A stretch of DNA of 22,590 nt from positions 1 to 22,590 of the forward strand of contig CAYWXK010000056.1 in the NCBI GenBank assembly GCA_964462515.1, given 5' to 3'. Below the pieces are notes generated by a model, which ran no database searches, was not told the DNA's origin, and saw only the letters and a program-made list of their open reading frames with translations. The first letter of the stretch is position 1. Each line of letters begins with the position of its first letter. This document shows, piece after piece, positions 7,576 to 14,962 of the stretch. A program made the position numbers and the translations under genes. The DNA comes from CAYWXK01 sp964462515 (lineage in GTDB: Bacteria; Planctomycetota; Phycisphaerae; Sedimentisphaerales; Anaerobacaceae).

Positions 7576-10506
7576 CTAATGTTCCTCCAGCCAGTGGAAA
7601 GCCATAACCGAAAAGTCTTTGAAATCTACTTTGCAGTCGCCGTTGATGTCGCCGGCAACAATCGTTTCGCACGCTGGCTCGCCAAAATACGATTTACTCG
7701 CTTCTCTTGTGCTGCCATAAGCACCCATATTGATAATCCCGCCATTTGGAAATGGCTCTAAACCAATGGGAGTGTTTGGGTCGCCAGCGTCAATACACGG
7801 ACTCGTCACATCATCCTTCGTCCATTGTCCCTCGTTTGCATCCCATCTTCCCGCCTGAGATTTTAGATGATAGTCACCATTATTCACATCAGCGAAACAC
7901 GGGTCAACATCGATGTTGCCTTGACCTGGCCAGCCGCCTTGCACATCGCTATAAGCGACCTCCACCTCAATCGGTTCATATAGGCCGGTAATCTCCTTAC
8001 CGCCGTCACAGAAGATACTGTTACAGACCATCGCACCCTCTCCGCTATGAACGAGGGCGTAGTTGGAATTGCGAACAAACGTGCAGTTAGTCACCTCACA
8101 GCAGCCGAAATTGATGATGCCTCCGCCCGGATACCACCCGGAACTGTTCTGCTCCAATAGACAATTCTTCAGGGTCAACAAGCCCTCCTCGTTGTAGATT
8201 GCCCCGCCATATATGCGGGCAAAATTGCCCACAAACCTGCACCGTTCGAGTGTTGCATCGCCCTTGTTGGCCAACCCGCCACCCCATTGAACAGTTCGGT
8301 TGTCCGCAAAGACACAATCCGTCAGCCGTACGGTGCCGAGGTAATTCATCAACCCCGCCGCCCAACTGTCCCCGTCATAGTCGTCGGCCGCATTTAGTTC
8401 GAACGTGCAGCGGATAAGCATCGGATTGCCCTGTTGGTTATACATCCCGCCGCCCGATGGCGCAGGTCCTCCGGCATGAAACACAACACAGTTGCCGCGA
8501 ATAGTGCAATCTATGAGTGTCGGGCTGGCCAGTTTGCAGTAGATTCCGCCGCCATCATACGTCGTGATATCCATAACGGGGTCGAAGTCGGACCCGTTGG
8601 CAACGCCGCCGGTGATGGTAAGGCCATCCAGGACCGATGAGCTATCGGTCCTGTCGGCCAATACGACATGATAACTGGCGGTGGTACTCGAATACCGCGG
8701 AACCATTACATCGAAGAAGGTCTCCTTGGTCAGCTCCCCCATTGAGCCGTCAAGGTCACCACTCAGGACGGTTTTGTATAGCAGGATGTGCCGAACATTT
8801 GGGTCCGGCTGGCCGACGCCGGCGTAGCCGCCCCTAATCGTCACACCATTTTTTAGCTGGAATGTTGCTTCACGGTCGCCGGTCCCGGCGGGATGGTTTG
8901 AATCTTCGTCCGGTTTGTAAATGCCCTGTGCGACCCGAATCTCATCGCCACTTTTTGCTACTGCCAGCGCATCCTGCAGATATTTGTAGGCATCTACCCA
9001 GGACGAGCCATTGTTTGCACCAGTCGCGTCATCATCGACATACAGAGTGCGAGGCAATCGAAATTCATAAGTGCCCATATCTATTCTGCCGCCGATTACG
9101 CGAGGCCGTCCGTCTAAATCCGTCTCATTAGGCTCGGCTATATAATTTGGGTCGCCGGCATTTATGCAGGGTGAACATTGGAGCAGATGATAGTCGCCGT
9201 TAATCCAGAAATCGTCATGGTCGGTATCCGGCGTCCCGTTGTCGTCCCAATGCCCCGGCTGGGCAAAGCAGGGGTCAACATTGATATTACCTTTGCCTTC
9301 CCAGCCGCCCTGTATGTCGCTGAAGGTAATTTGGACTTCGGACAAGAGTGCGGATACCTCACCTCCGCCATCCCATAGGATAGAGTTGACGGCTTTAAGA
9401 TAGTTCGTCTTCTCCCAGTGTTCGCAATCGATAGTGGCGCTGTATGGTGCTCTATTTCCCGCAAAAGTGCAGCTTGCCAGATTCAGATGAGCAGATGAGG
9501 ACAATATAGCACCGCCGCCGTGGTATGCGTAATTGCCCACAAACAGACATCCTCTCATCGTTGCGCTGCTGTTCTGCGTGCTGTATAATGCACCGCCCGA
9601 ATGCGACCAGTTATCGATAAACGAACAATCGGTAAGAACGGTGCTGCTGTTGTAGTCAAAGATTGCGCCTCCGTAGTATTCACTGTCGTAACCATACACT
9701 ATGTTACGAGCAAATGTGCACCTAATCAACGTAGGCTGGCTGTTGACGTCATATATCCCACCTCCGCAACTGAACTCATCGGCACCGTAAGCAAGGTTTT
9801 CCTCGAAGCGACAGTTGCGAAACGTTGGGCTGCTCTGCAAATTGAAAACCCCGCCTCCGCCGGCACCAATGTATGGAAAACAGCAATCACGTCCACGAGT
9901 TGAGTTTTTTCGAAAAATACAATTTACTACTGTCGGATTCCCACAGTGGTTATACATCCCGCCGCCGTTTCCTTCGGGACCATACTGACCGTTAGAGTTG
10001 CCGCCGGTTATTGTAAAACCATCGAGAACAGTTCTACTGTCAGTGCCGCTGCCGGTTACGACCGTGTAAGAGTTTTCGCTTCGGCTGGGACTGTAAATAA
10101 AATCGCTCGACTCGATGCCTTCGAATTCGATGTCATTGCTGTCTAAGTCACCGCTCAGGATGGTTTCATACAACCGGATGTCCTGAGCATTCGGGTCTGG
10201 CTCGCCGAACCCTGCATATCCACCCTTGAGAGTTACGCCATTGATAAGTTGAAATGTAGCCGTTCGGTCGCCAGTGCCATTCGGATGTAAGGTATTTTCA
10301 TCCGGCCTGTAAATACCTTGAGCAACTCTTATTTCAACTGGTTTAGGTGAAGAATTAGCATCCTCCATCGCATCTTGTAAGAATTTGTAGGCATTTTCCC
10401 AAGATGAACCATCATTTAATCTATTGGCACCGTCATTGACATAGATTATCCTTGCCTGGCAGGGGATAGCCAGAAGGCAGATAAGGACAACAATCACCTT
10501 ATTCAT
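7576..10506 (-). CDS. secreted tandem beta-helix (Pmp-like) protein with dockerin-like end
   Basis: 976 residues from the ATG at 10506. An in-frame ATG at 10521 also exists, but its first codons are the ribosome site itself (GGAGGAT at 10519-10513), so the downstream start is right. A signal peptide ends at CQA (about residue 18). The protein is two copies of one unit. Each opens with YVNDGAN or YVDDDATG, then NDGSSWENAYKFLQDA-type text, RVAQGIYRPDE and GGYAGFGEPDPN, and ends with PCINAGDPN and DMGTYE-like residues (about 21-485 and 486-950). Between these are many GGA(I/L)/GGG(M/I)Y and FxxN motifs, as in right-handed beta-helix and chlamydial Pmp proteins. The last 25 residues, GDINGDCKVDFKDFSVM then AFHWLEEH, form one dockerin-like calcium-binding half. 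A surface or secreted role is likely; no enzyme activity can be assigned. Confidence 0.85.
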   Translation of the reverse strand: MNKVIVVLICLLAIPCQARIIYVNDGANRLNDGSSWENAYKFLQDAMEDANSSPKPVEIRVAQGIYRPDENTLHPNGTGDRTATFQLINGVTLKGGYAGFGEPDPNAQDIRLYETILSGDLDSNDIEFEGIESSDFIYSPSRSENSYTVVTGSGTDSRTVLDGFTITGGNSNGQYGPEGNGGGMYNHCGNPTVVNCIFRKNSTRGRDCCFPYIGAGGGGVFNLQSSPTFRNCRFEENLAYGADEFSCGGGIYDVNSQPTLIRCTFARNIVYGYDSEYYGGAIFDYNSSTVLTDCSFIDNWSHSGGALYSTQNSSATMRGCLFVGNYAYHGGGAILSSSAHLNLASCTFAGNRAPYSATIDCEHWEKTNYLKAVNSILWDGGGEVSALLSEVQITFSDIQGGWEGKGNINVDPCFAQPGHWDDNGTPDTDHDDFWINGDYHLLQCSPCINAGDPNYIAEPNETDLDGRPRVIGGRIDMGTYEFRLPRTLYVDDDATGANNGSSWVDAYKYLQDALAVAKSGDEIRVAQGIYKPDEDSNHPAGTGDREATFQLKNGVTIRGGYAGVGQPDPNVRHILLYKTVLSGDLDGSMGELTKETFFDVMVPRYSSTTASYHVVLADRTDSSSVLDGLTITGGVANGSDFDPVMDITTYDGGGIYCKLASPTLIDCTIRGNCVVFHAGGPAPSGGGMYNQQGNPMLIRCTFELNAADDYDGDSWAAGLMNYLGTVRLTDCVFADNRTVQWGGGLANKGDATLERCRFVGNFARIYGGAIYNEEGLLTLKNCLLEQNSSGWYPGGGIINFGCCEVTNCTFVRNSNYALVHSGEGAMVCNSIFCDGGKEITGLYEPIEVEVAYSDVQGGWPGQGNIDVDPCFADVNNGDYHLKSQAGRWDANEGQWTKDDVTSPCIDAGDPNTPIGLEPFPNGGIINMGAYGSTREASKSYFGEPACETIVAGDINGDCKVDFKDFSVMAFHWLEEH

Positions 10507-10512
10507 TTTTGT

Positions 10513-10519
10513 ATCCTCC
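10513..10519 (-). promoter_or_regulatory. ribosome-binding site deciding the start at 10506
   Basis: GGAGGAT on the minus strand, six bases before the ATG at 10506, is near-consensus. It overlaps the codons after the upstream ATG at 10521, which argues against that ATG being the start. Confidence 0.8.
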
Positions 10520-10541
10520 AAAAAAGTTTTATTTCACAGAC

Positions 10542-10570
10542 ATTATACCACAAAGGGGAAGCGAAGGCAA
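10542..10570 (-). promoter_or_regulatory. sigma70-type promoter of the tandem beta-helix gene
   Basis: On the minus strand TTGCCT (10570-10565), a 17-base spacer, then a perfect TATAAT (10547-10542). Transcription would begin near 10535, giving a leader of about 30 bases that includes the GGAGGAT site. Confidence 0.7.
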
Positions 10571-10616
10571 ATCAAAAATTAAATCGCAACGTGATGGAAA
10601 GGGAACATCGCACTCG

Positions 10617-11960
10617 CTAATCCTGCGTATCAGACAACATCTTTTTCCTTCGCAGGATGTGGTGGTAATGCTGGGCGAAGCGGTGGGCCTCATCTCGCAC
10701 GTATTGCAACAACTTCAAAACAGGAGATGTTTTCGGCAGCTTGAGGGGGATAAGGGTTTGCTGCAGAAAGATTTCTTCCTCTCTTTTGGCGATTGAGGCG
10801 ACTTTTACCGGCGGTGCTTTGAGTTCTTTAAGTGCGGCTTCGGCGGCGTTAAGGTGGCCTAAACCGCCATCAATTAAAACCAAATCCGGCCAGAGTTCCT
10901 CGCCCCGCAGTGCATATTTGTATCTGCGTTTGACGACCTCTGCAATCATTGCATAATCGTCGATACCTTTTACGGTCTTTATCCTGAAGCGTCGATAGCC
11001 GCTTTTGAATGGCCTGCCATCGATGAATTTCACAAGCGCCCCGACCGCCTCGGCTCCGCTGATACTGGCGACATCTATTCCTTCGATAATGCGGACAGGT
11101 TCAGATGCTCGCAAAAGTTCTCGCAACTGCGTAAGGGCTTCAGCCGGGTCAGTAGCAAAAACCTCGGGCTGAACATCTTCATCCGGCGTGCCTCTGCGGT
11201 CAAGACGCTCAATCAGCCGGATGCGGTCGCGGAACATTGCTGCTTTTTCATAATCGAGGGCCGCAGCGGCCTTTTCCATCTGCTTTTTTAACTGCCGCAG
11301 GACGGTGGCCCGCTTTGAACGCAGGAATTTTATCAGGTCGCCTATCACGACCTTTTTGTAATCCTCTTTACTAATCTTATCTGCGCAGGGGGCGGTACAT
11401 TGCTTTATGCTATATAAAATACAGGGGCGAAAGAATCTTCTTTTCGGGTCGTCCTGGCGTATATCCAGCTTGCAGGTTCGAAATCTGAAGATTTTTTGCA
11501 GAACTGCTAATGCTTGCCTGAGGTCTTTTGCGCCTGCGAATGGGCCGAATAATCTGCTGCCAGGCCGTGGTTTTCGCGTCATATAGATGCCGGGAAAATC
11601 TTCGCCGACCGTAATTTCCAGATATGGAAACGTTTTGTCATCGACCAGGTCGGTATTATATGGCGGGCGGATGTCCTTTATCAGGCGGGCCTCCGCCAGT
11701 AGTGCCTCAACCTCGCCCGCAGTTTCCAGAAAGTCAACGCCTTCGACCTTGCTTATCATTTCAGCGATTTTTGGCCCGCGCGAGCCAATTACGTCGCTGC
11801 CTCGCTGGAAATAGCTGGCCACCCGTGAGCGAAGGTTCTTGGCTTTGCCGATGTAGAGGACCTTATCGCCGGCACCTTTCATAAAATAAAGGCCGGGCCC
11901 GGTCGGAAAACCCTTTATTTGCCGGCGAATTGACCCGAATTTATCCTGTTCTTTTGTCAT
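10617..11960 (-). CDS. uvrC: excinuclease ABC subunit C, short form
   Basis: 447 residues against about 600 for usual UvrC, the nuclease that incises on both sides of UvrB-bound DNA damage. Domains in order: GIY-YIG nuclease (GPGLYFMK at 21-28, VLYIGKAKNLRSRV at 34-47); a cysteine cluster, Cys163, Cys180, Cys188 and Cys192, with C-X7-C-X3-C spacing like the iron-sulfur site reported for E. coli UvrC; a UVR motif at about 223-256 (KKQMEKAAAALDYEKAAMFR); and the RNase H-like second nuclease with Asp296, Asp364 and His426 in DEAHRFA. Missing: about 100 residues normally between UVR and the RNase H fold, and the C-terminal (HhH)2 DNA-binding domain. The stop follows DEAHRFA by about 20 residues and no HhH sequence is recoverable downstream. 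Both catalytic sites are intact, so it is probably functional. Confidence 0.92.
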   Translation of the reverse strand: MTKEQDKFGSIRRQIKGFPTGPGLYFMKGAGDKVLYIGKAKNLRSRVASYFQRGSDVIGSRGPKIAEMISKVEGVDFLETAGEVEALLAEARLIKDIRPPYNTDLVDDKTFPYLEITVGEDFPGIYMTRKPRPGSRLFGPFAGAKDLRQALAVLQKIFRFRTCKLDIRQDDPKRRFFRPCILYSIKQCTAPCADKISKEDYKKVVIGDLIKFLRSKRATVLRQLKKQMEKAAAALDYEKAAMFRDRIRLIERLDRRGTPDEDVQPEVFATDPAEALTQLRELLRASEPVRIIEGIDVASISGAEAVGALVKFIDGRPFKSGYRRFRIKTVKGIDDYAMIAEVVKRRYKYALRGEELWPDLVLIDGGLGHLNAAEAALKELKAPPVKVASIAKREEEIFLQQTLIPLKLPKTSPVLKLLQYVRDEAHRFAQHYHHILRRKKMLSDTQD

Positions 11961-11972
11961 ATCACAAGTTCA

Positions 11973-12000
11973 ATTCTATATTTACGCCCGATAGTGTAAA
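11973..12000 (-). promoter_or_regulatory. putative uvrC promoter
   Basis: On the minus strand TTTACA (12000-11995), a 16-base spacer, then TAGAAT (11978-11973). The -10 is only 12 bases before the ATG at 11960 and no Shine-Dalgarno is visible, so the messenger would be almost leaderless. This makes the call tentative. Confidence 0.35.
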
Positions 12001-12016
12001 AGATTTTTTAAAGTTT

Positions 12017-12078
12017 GCTCCGTTAGAAAGCCACGTTAGAAATTTTATTTCTAAACGGGGTCAGCTTTCTAACGGAGC
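12017..12078. repeat. nested palindrome (MITE/REP-like or structured RNA)
   Basis: GCTCCGTTAGAAAGC (12017-12031) is perfectly inverted as GCTTTCTAACGGAGC (12064-12078). Inside it, TTAGAAAT (12036-12043) pairs with ATTTCTAA (12047-12054) around a TTT loop. The motif GTTAGAAA is used in both the outer and the inner arm. No T-tract follows in either direction, so it is not a normal terminator. A small non-autonomous mobile palindrome is the best guess. Confidence 0.6.
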
Positions 12079-12209
12079 TGATTGAGAAATATAGAAACCG
12101 AAGATTAAGAAAGAGGGCTCTTGATTAAGAAGAGTGCCATCAGTGGAATGGGATTGATGTTTGCATCGCAGCGAACAAAAAGCGATAATCGCCGGGGAAG
12201 CCGCATCTG

Positions 12210-12986
12210 TTAATTACTTGGTGTATAACCTAATTTCCCCCAAACAGCTTTCTGCACTCTGTGCAAATCCTGATTGCCCGGTGATGAAGATAAACTGCCC
12301 TGACGGCCCGTGTTTTGCCAATAGTCGTAGTCCATCTTGGCAATCTGTATCGTCCGGGGGTCTTTCCACTTCCAGTATTCACTTCGCCCGTCTGCAAAGG
12401 CGAAGTTTGTCCCGTCTCCGTGTCGCGCTGTAATTTGGTCCCACCATCTTTCCTGGTCGTACCAGACGGTCCAGCTCGCCGGACTTAGCCGACCTTCATC
12501 AAGAAAAACCGCCCTCTCGCCTGGCCTGCGAATCTGCGTTCTATTTCTAAGTACCTGCCCCTCGGCTCCGGGTATCGCATCGTAACCATTCATAGAGTCA
12601 ACTATAGCATAAGTTACGACCTCTCCACGCACACCGGTCGGGCACTTATAAAGTTTTATGTTCGGGCAGTATTTAAATAGCAGTCCGGACGTGATTCCCT
12701 GTATTTGTTGTTGTTCTGATGCACCGCTGCCCGGCCAATAAACCCAACAAGTGCCGTCTTTGTTAAAGCCGCCGGTGCTCGTATTACCGCTGACTATCTT
12801 GCCGTCGTTATCATCCGCATACAAAGTCCATGCAAGCGCCAATTGCTTCAGATTGTTAAGACAAACTGCACGTTTACCTTGCTCTCTGGCGCGATTTAGT
12901 GACGGCAGCAATATCGCCATCAATAATGCAATAATTGCAATCACAACTAAAAGCTCTATTAAGGTAAATCCTGTTCGTCTGTTCAT
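12210..12986 (-). CDS. type II pseudopilin-like protein with H-X9-DG motif
   Basis: 258 residues. The N-terminus MNRRTGFTLIELLVVIAIIA is a class III prepilin signal: cleavage after Gly6, methylated Phe7, Glu11 at the +5 position, then a hydrophobic helix to about residue 28. SLNRAREQGKRAVCLNNLKQ and ALAWTLYADDNDG follow, the usual head of planctomycete DUF1559-related pseudopilins. His189 and Asp199-Gly200 in ARHGDGTNFAFADGR are the prepilin-associated H-X9-DG motif. Such proteins occur in many copies in planctomycetes and are presumed to form short pili or secretion pseudopili; the exact role is unknown. The start has little Shine-Dalgarno signal, but the prepilin motif fixes it within a few codons. 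It is monocistronic with its own promoter. Confidence 0.9.
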   Translation of the reverse strand: MNRRTGFTLIELLVVIAIIALLMAILLPSLNRAREQGKRAVCLNNLKQLALAWTLYADDNDGKIVSGNTSTGGFNKDGTCWVYWPGSGASEQQQIQGITSGLLFKYCPNIKLYKCPTGVRGEVVTYAIVDSMNGYDAIPGAEGQVLRNRTQIRRPGERAVFLDEGRLSPASWTVWYDQERWWDQITARHGDGTNFAFADGRSEYWKWKDPRTIQIAKMDYDYWQNTGRQGSLSSSPGNQDLHRVQKAVWGKLGYTPSN

Positions 12987-13032
12987 AGTAACGCCGCAAT
13001 TTTTTAAAAGTCAACCTGCAGACCTATGAACA

Positions 13033-13061
13033 AGTATACACCTTTTTGGGCTACAAATCAA
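13033..13061 (-). promoter_or_regulatory. sigma70-type promoter of the pseudopilin gene
   Basis: On the minus strand TTGATT (13061-13056), a 17-base spacer, then TATACT (13038-13033). The leader to the ATG at 12986 would be about 40 bases. Confidence 0.6.
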
Positions 13062-13115
13062 GAGAAATATCCCTGCGTTGTATCTGTGCCCATTTTTTTT
13101 GCTGTCGAGGTTTGC

Positions 13116-13664
13116 TTATTGAAAGTCGAACAATGATTGGGTCTTAATCATTGTTACCTGGTCGGGATAGGCTGAGAATGTGTGGATATGCAATTCGGTT
13201 CGTCTTGCCTCAAAGTCAACAAAGCAGAACGGCTGCAATCTGCCGACCTCCAGTTCCGGGAATTTTATAAACAGGCCGCGATTTCGCGCAAACCGCTCGA
13301 GGTCATTATGGCTCTGCAGATACAGATTAGAACTCATCTTCTCTATCTGAAAATCGGTCATATAGCTTATCCCGCGGCTCAGGGTGCATTTGTGATTGCG
13401 AGGGCCGCGGAACTGGAAACGCTCAATCAAGCCTCGATTCGGAAGCAATTGGCCCGGTGTGCTGACAACTTCGCTCAGGCAAGCACCATCAGCAAAGACG
13501 CTGACGACGTGAGTGCACCCTGTAACCCAGATAATTGCCTCGTATTTTTCAGTTTTTAGGTGTCGGCCGGCATAAATCTGGAAAAGCTCCGGATGTAGAG
13601 GTCTTTGGAAGAGACTGAAGGTCAATTCTTCGACAGCAACATTGATTTGAGGTAATTCCATCAT
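13116..13664 (-). CDS. DUF2617-like protein
   Basis: 182 residues from the ATG at 13664 (a second ATG follows directly). A GTG at 13691 extends the frame by nine codons and has AAGGA upstream. However, a strong promoter at 13705-13733 would place transcription start after that AAGGA, so the ATG pair is preferred. No signal peptide or membrane segment is seen, so the protein is probably cytoplasmic. Features: PLHPELFQIYAGRHLKTEKY near the N-terminus, IIWVTGCTHVVSVF, and a C-terminus HIHTFSAYPDQVTMIKTQSL. The last recalls the conserved AYP...TRS/KTQS end of DUF2617 proteins. That match is from memory and moderate. Function is unknown; it has its own promoter and no operon partner. Confidence 0.6.
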   Translation of the reverse strand: MMELPQINVAVEELTFSLFQRPLHPELFQIYAGRHLKTEKYEAIIWVTGCTHVVSVFADGACLSEVVSTPGQLLPNRGLIERFQFRGPRNHKCTLSRGISYMTDFQIEKMSSNLYLQSHNDLERFARNRGLFIKFPELEVGRLQPFCFVDFEARRTELHIHTFSAYPDQVTMIKTQSLFDFQ

Positions 13665-13704
13665 AAATATCCGATACAAAAACCAAGCCACTTATCTTGT
13701 CCTT

Positions 13705-13733
13705 ATTATACAAAAATTGACTTGTCTATTCAA
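13705..13733 (-). promoter_or_regulatory. sigma70-type promoter of the DUF2617-like gene
   Basis: On the minus strand TTGAAT (13733-13728), a 17-base spacer, then a perfect TATAAT (13710-13705). Transcription start would be near 13698, which favours translation from the ATG pair at 13664/13661 over the GTG at 13691. Confidence 0.68.
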
Positions 13734-13852
13734 GCTTAATATCAGTATTGATATGGCTGTTTGGTTGCCTTATAGGACGATTATTTTGCAAGCTACGCAA
13801 TCTAAATGACTAATAGCAACAAAGTTTTTTTGAAAAATTTTGAAAAAATTTG

Positions 13853-13889
13853 CGCGGCCCCTTGTTTTCAATACTGAAAAAAGGCCGCG
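13853..13889 (-). terminator. terminator overlapping the CPBP protease stop codon
   Basis: CGCGGCC (13853-13859) pairs with GGCCGCG (13883-13889), and inside it TTTTCA (13865-13870) pairs with TGAAAA (13875-13880) around a 4-base loop. On the minus strand the stem is followed by CAAATTTTTTC. The stop codon TGA (13870-13868) lies inside the hairpin. Confidence 0.62.
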
Positions 13890-14776
13890 TTCACAATAGT
13901 TGCGATAATATCGTAAAAGGCGTGAGTGCCGGCGGTAATTGCGAAGCCGCGCATTGCGAAGAGTATTGCAAAGTAAATTCCCGCGATTGTTCGAAAAACA
14001 AACTCTGTATAGTTGAAGGTTGCGATTCGTCCGAAATGTCCATCCACGATGACCACATGGTGATGTGCACTGAAGAGTGCTGCGGAAATGAGAACCGAAA
14101 GAATGAGCGAATTTTTACGACTGAGCAGCAGCACGTCCTGAAACAGCAGCATCAGAAGGCAAATCAGAATCAGACGAAAAATGAGTTCCTCATAAATTCC
14201 CGCACCTATCCCGGTGACAATGTCGGCTAATAACGACCGACCTTTTGGTGTCCCGCGTTCTAATTCTGCGGCAGCCAACAATGTGCTGTTGGCTCCAACT
14301 GTCAGACAACTCGGTATCGCTTCGGTCTGTATCTGGGCTGCATTATTGATAAGCTGATTGATATCGTTTTGTGGTGCTGGCCTATTCAAAAAAAGACTCA
14401 TCACCAGCAATGGCACTGCAAGGAGTGTGCATTCGATTGCCATCGGCAAAAAATCATGCATTCTAAAGTACCATTGTTTGCCCGATGCCAGTTGCAGCCC
14501 TATCAAAATGATTATAACCACCAGGGGTGGCGCCACCCACGCCAGTCTGCTGCCGCCAAGATATTCGAGCAGGTGCTGCAACCAGACGAATGCCACCACA
14601 CGAACCTGAGATTGGTTCAGAACATCAGTGTTTATTAAAATCGTTCCGACCTCGTAGAAAATAATAAACGGCATCAAGAACACTATGGCGTAAACCGGCC
14701 GGCTCGTTCGTTCAAGATAGGAGTTTCGAGCGAAATTAAAGAGCTGACCTGTATCGTATTTGCGTTTGCCTTCCAT
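13868..14776 (-). CDS. CPBP-family intramembrane metalloprotease
   Basis: 302 residues with about seven hydrophobic segments (near 28-47, 60-72, 78-97, 111-130, 202-215, 224-240, 262-282). The CPBP (CAAX protease and bacteriocin-processing, Abi) signature is complete: Glu196-Glu197-Leu-Ile-Phe-Arg201 (EExxFR), LFSAHHH with His238, and THAFYD with His285 and Asp289. These residues hold the catalytic metal within the membrane. Between about 131 and 180 there is a hydrophilic loop (APQNDINQLINNAAQIQTEA) not typical of the minimal family. Substrate is unknown; homologues process prenylated proteins or bacteriocins or cut membrane regulators. The start ATG has no clear Shine-Dalgarno. It is divergent from the DNA glycosylase gene. 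Confidence 0.88.
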   Translation of the reverse strand: MEGKRKYDTGQLFNFARNSYLERTSRPVYAIVFLMPFIIFYEVGTILINTDVLNQSQVRVVAFVWLQHLLEYLGGSRLAWVAPPLVVIIILIGLQLASGKQWYFRMHDFLPMAIECTLLAVPLLVMSLFLNRPAPQNDINQLINNAAQIQTEAIPSCLTVGANSTLLAAAELERGTPKGRSLLADIVTGIGAGIYEELIFRLILICLLMLLFQDVLLLSRKNSLILSVLISAALFSAHHHVVIVDGHFGRIATFNYTEFVFRTIAGIYFAILFAMRGFAITAGTHAFYDIIATIVNAAFFQY

Positions 14777-14815
14777 TGGCTTATGACTACCTGCTTAACG
14801 TCCTGACACTTTGTC

Positions 14816-14844
14816 TCTATACTTCAAAAATTTGCACCACTTAA
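14816..14844 (-). promoter_or_regulatory. putative promoter of the CPBP protease gene
   Basis: On the minus strand TTAAGT (14844-14839), a 17-base spacer, then TATAGA (14821-14816), about 40 bases before the ATG at 14776. The -35 is weak. Confidence 0.38.
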
Positions 14845-14855
14845 ATTTTGCAGAG

Positions 14856-14883
14856 TTTACTTTAATAGACGCCAAATTACAAT
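14856..14883 (+). promoter_or_regulatory. putative promoter of the DNA glycosylase gene
   Basis: TTTACT (14856-14861), a 16-base spacer, then TACAAT (14878-14883) on the plus strand, giving a leader of about 70 bases before the ATG at 14963. Both boxes are one or two bases from consensus. Confidence 0.35.
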
Positions 14884-14962
14884 AGTCAAAAAGGTGGTTC
14901 TCAAAAGTTATTGGAGACCCGGTCGGAAATAGAGTGAATTCTCTGCATAAGAGGCTGCTGAA

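Noticed and set aside
9601..9903. 100-codon plus frame inside the tandem beta-helix gene
   Set aside because: It is antisense to clear GGA(I/L) and FxxN repeats and has no supporting signals.
10507..10521. Upstream ATG (10521) for the tandem beta-helix gene
   Set aside because: Its codons coincide with the GGAGGAT ribosome site of the ATG at 10506, where the signal peptide begins.
13665..13691. GTG start at 13691 for the DUF2617-like gene
   Set aside because: The promoter at 13705-13733 would start transcription after the AAGGA that would serve this GTG; the ATG pair downstream is preferred.
13850..14230. 126-codon plus frame with many cysteines (VEGCDSSEMS, CTEECCGNENR)
   Set aside because: It is the antisense of the CPBP protease, whose metal-binding motifs are all in place on the other strand; it has no ribosome site.
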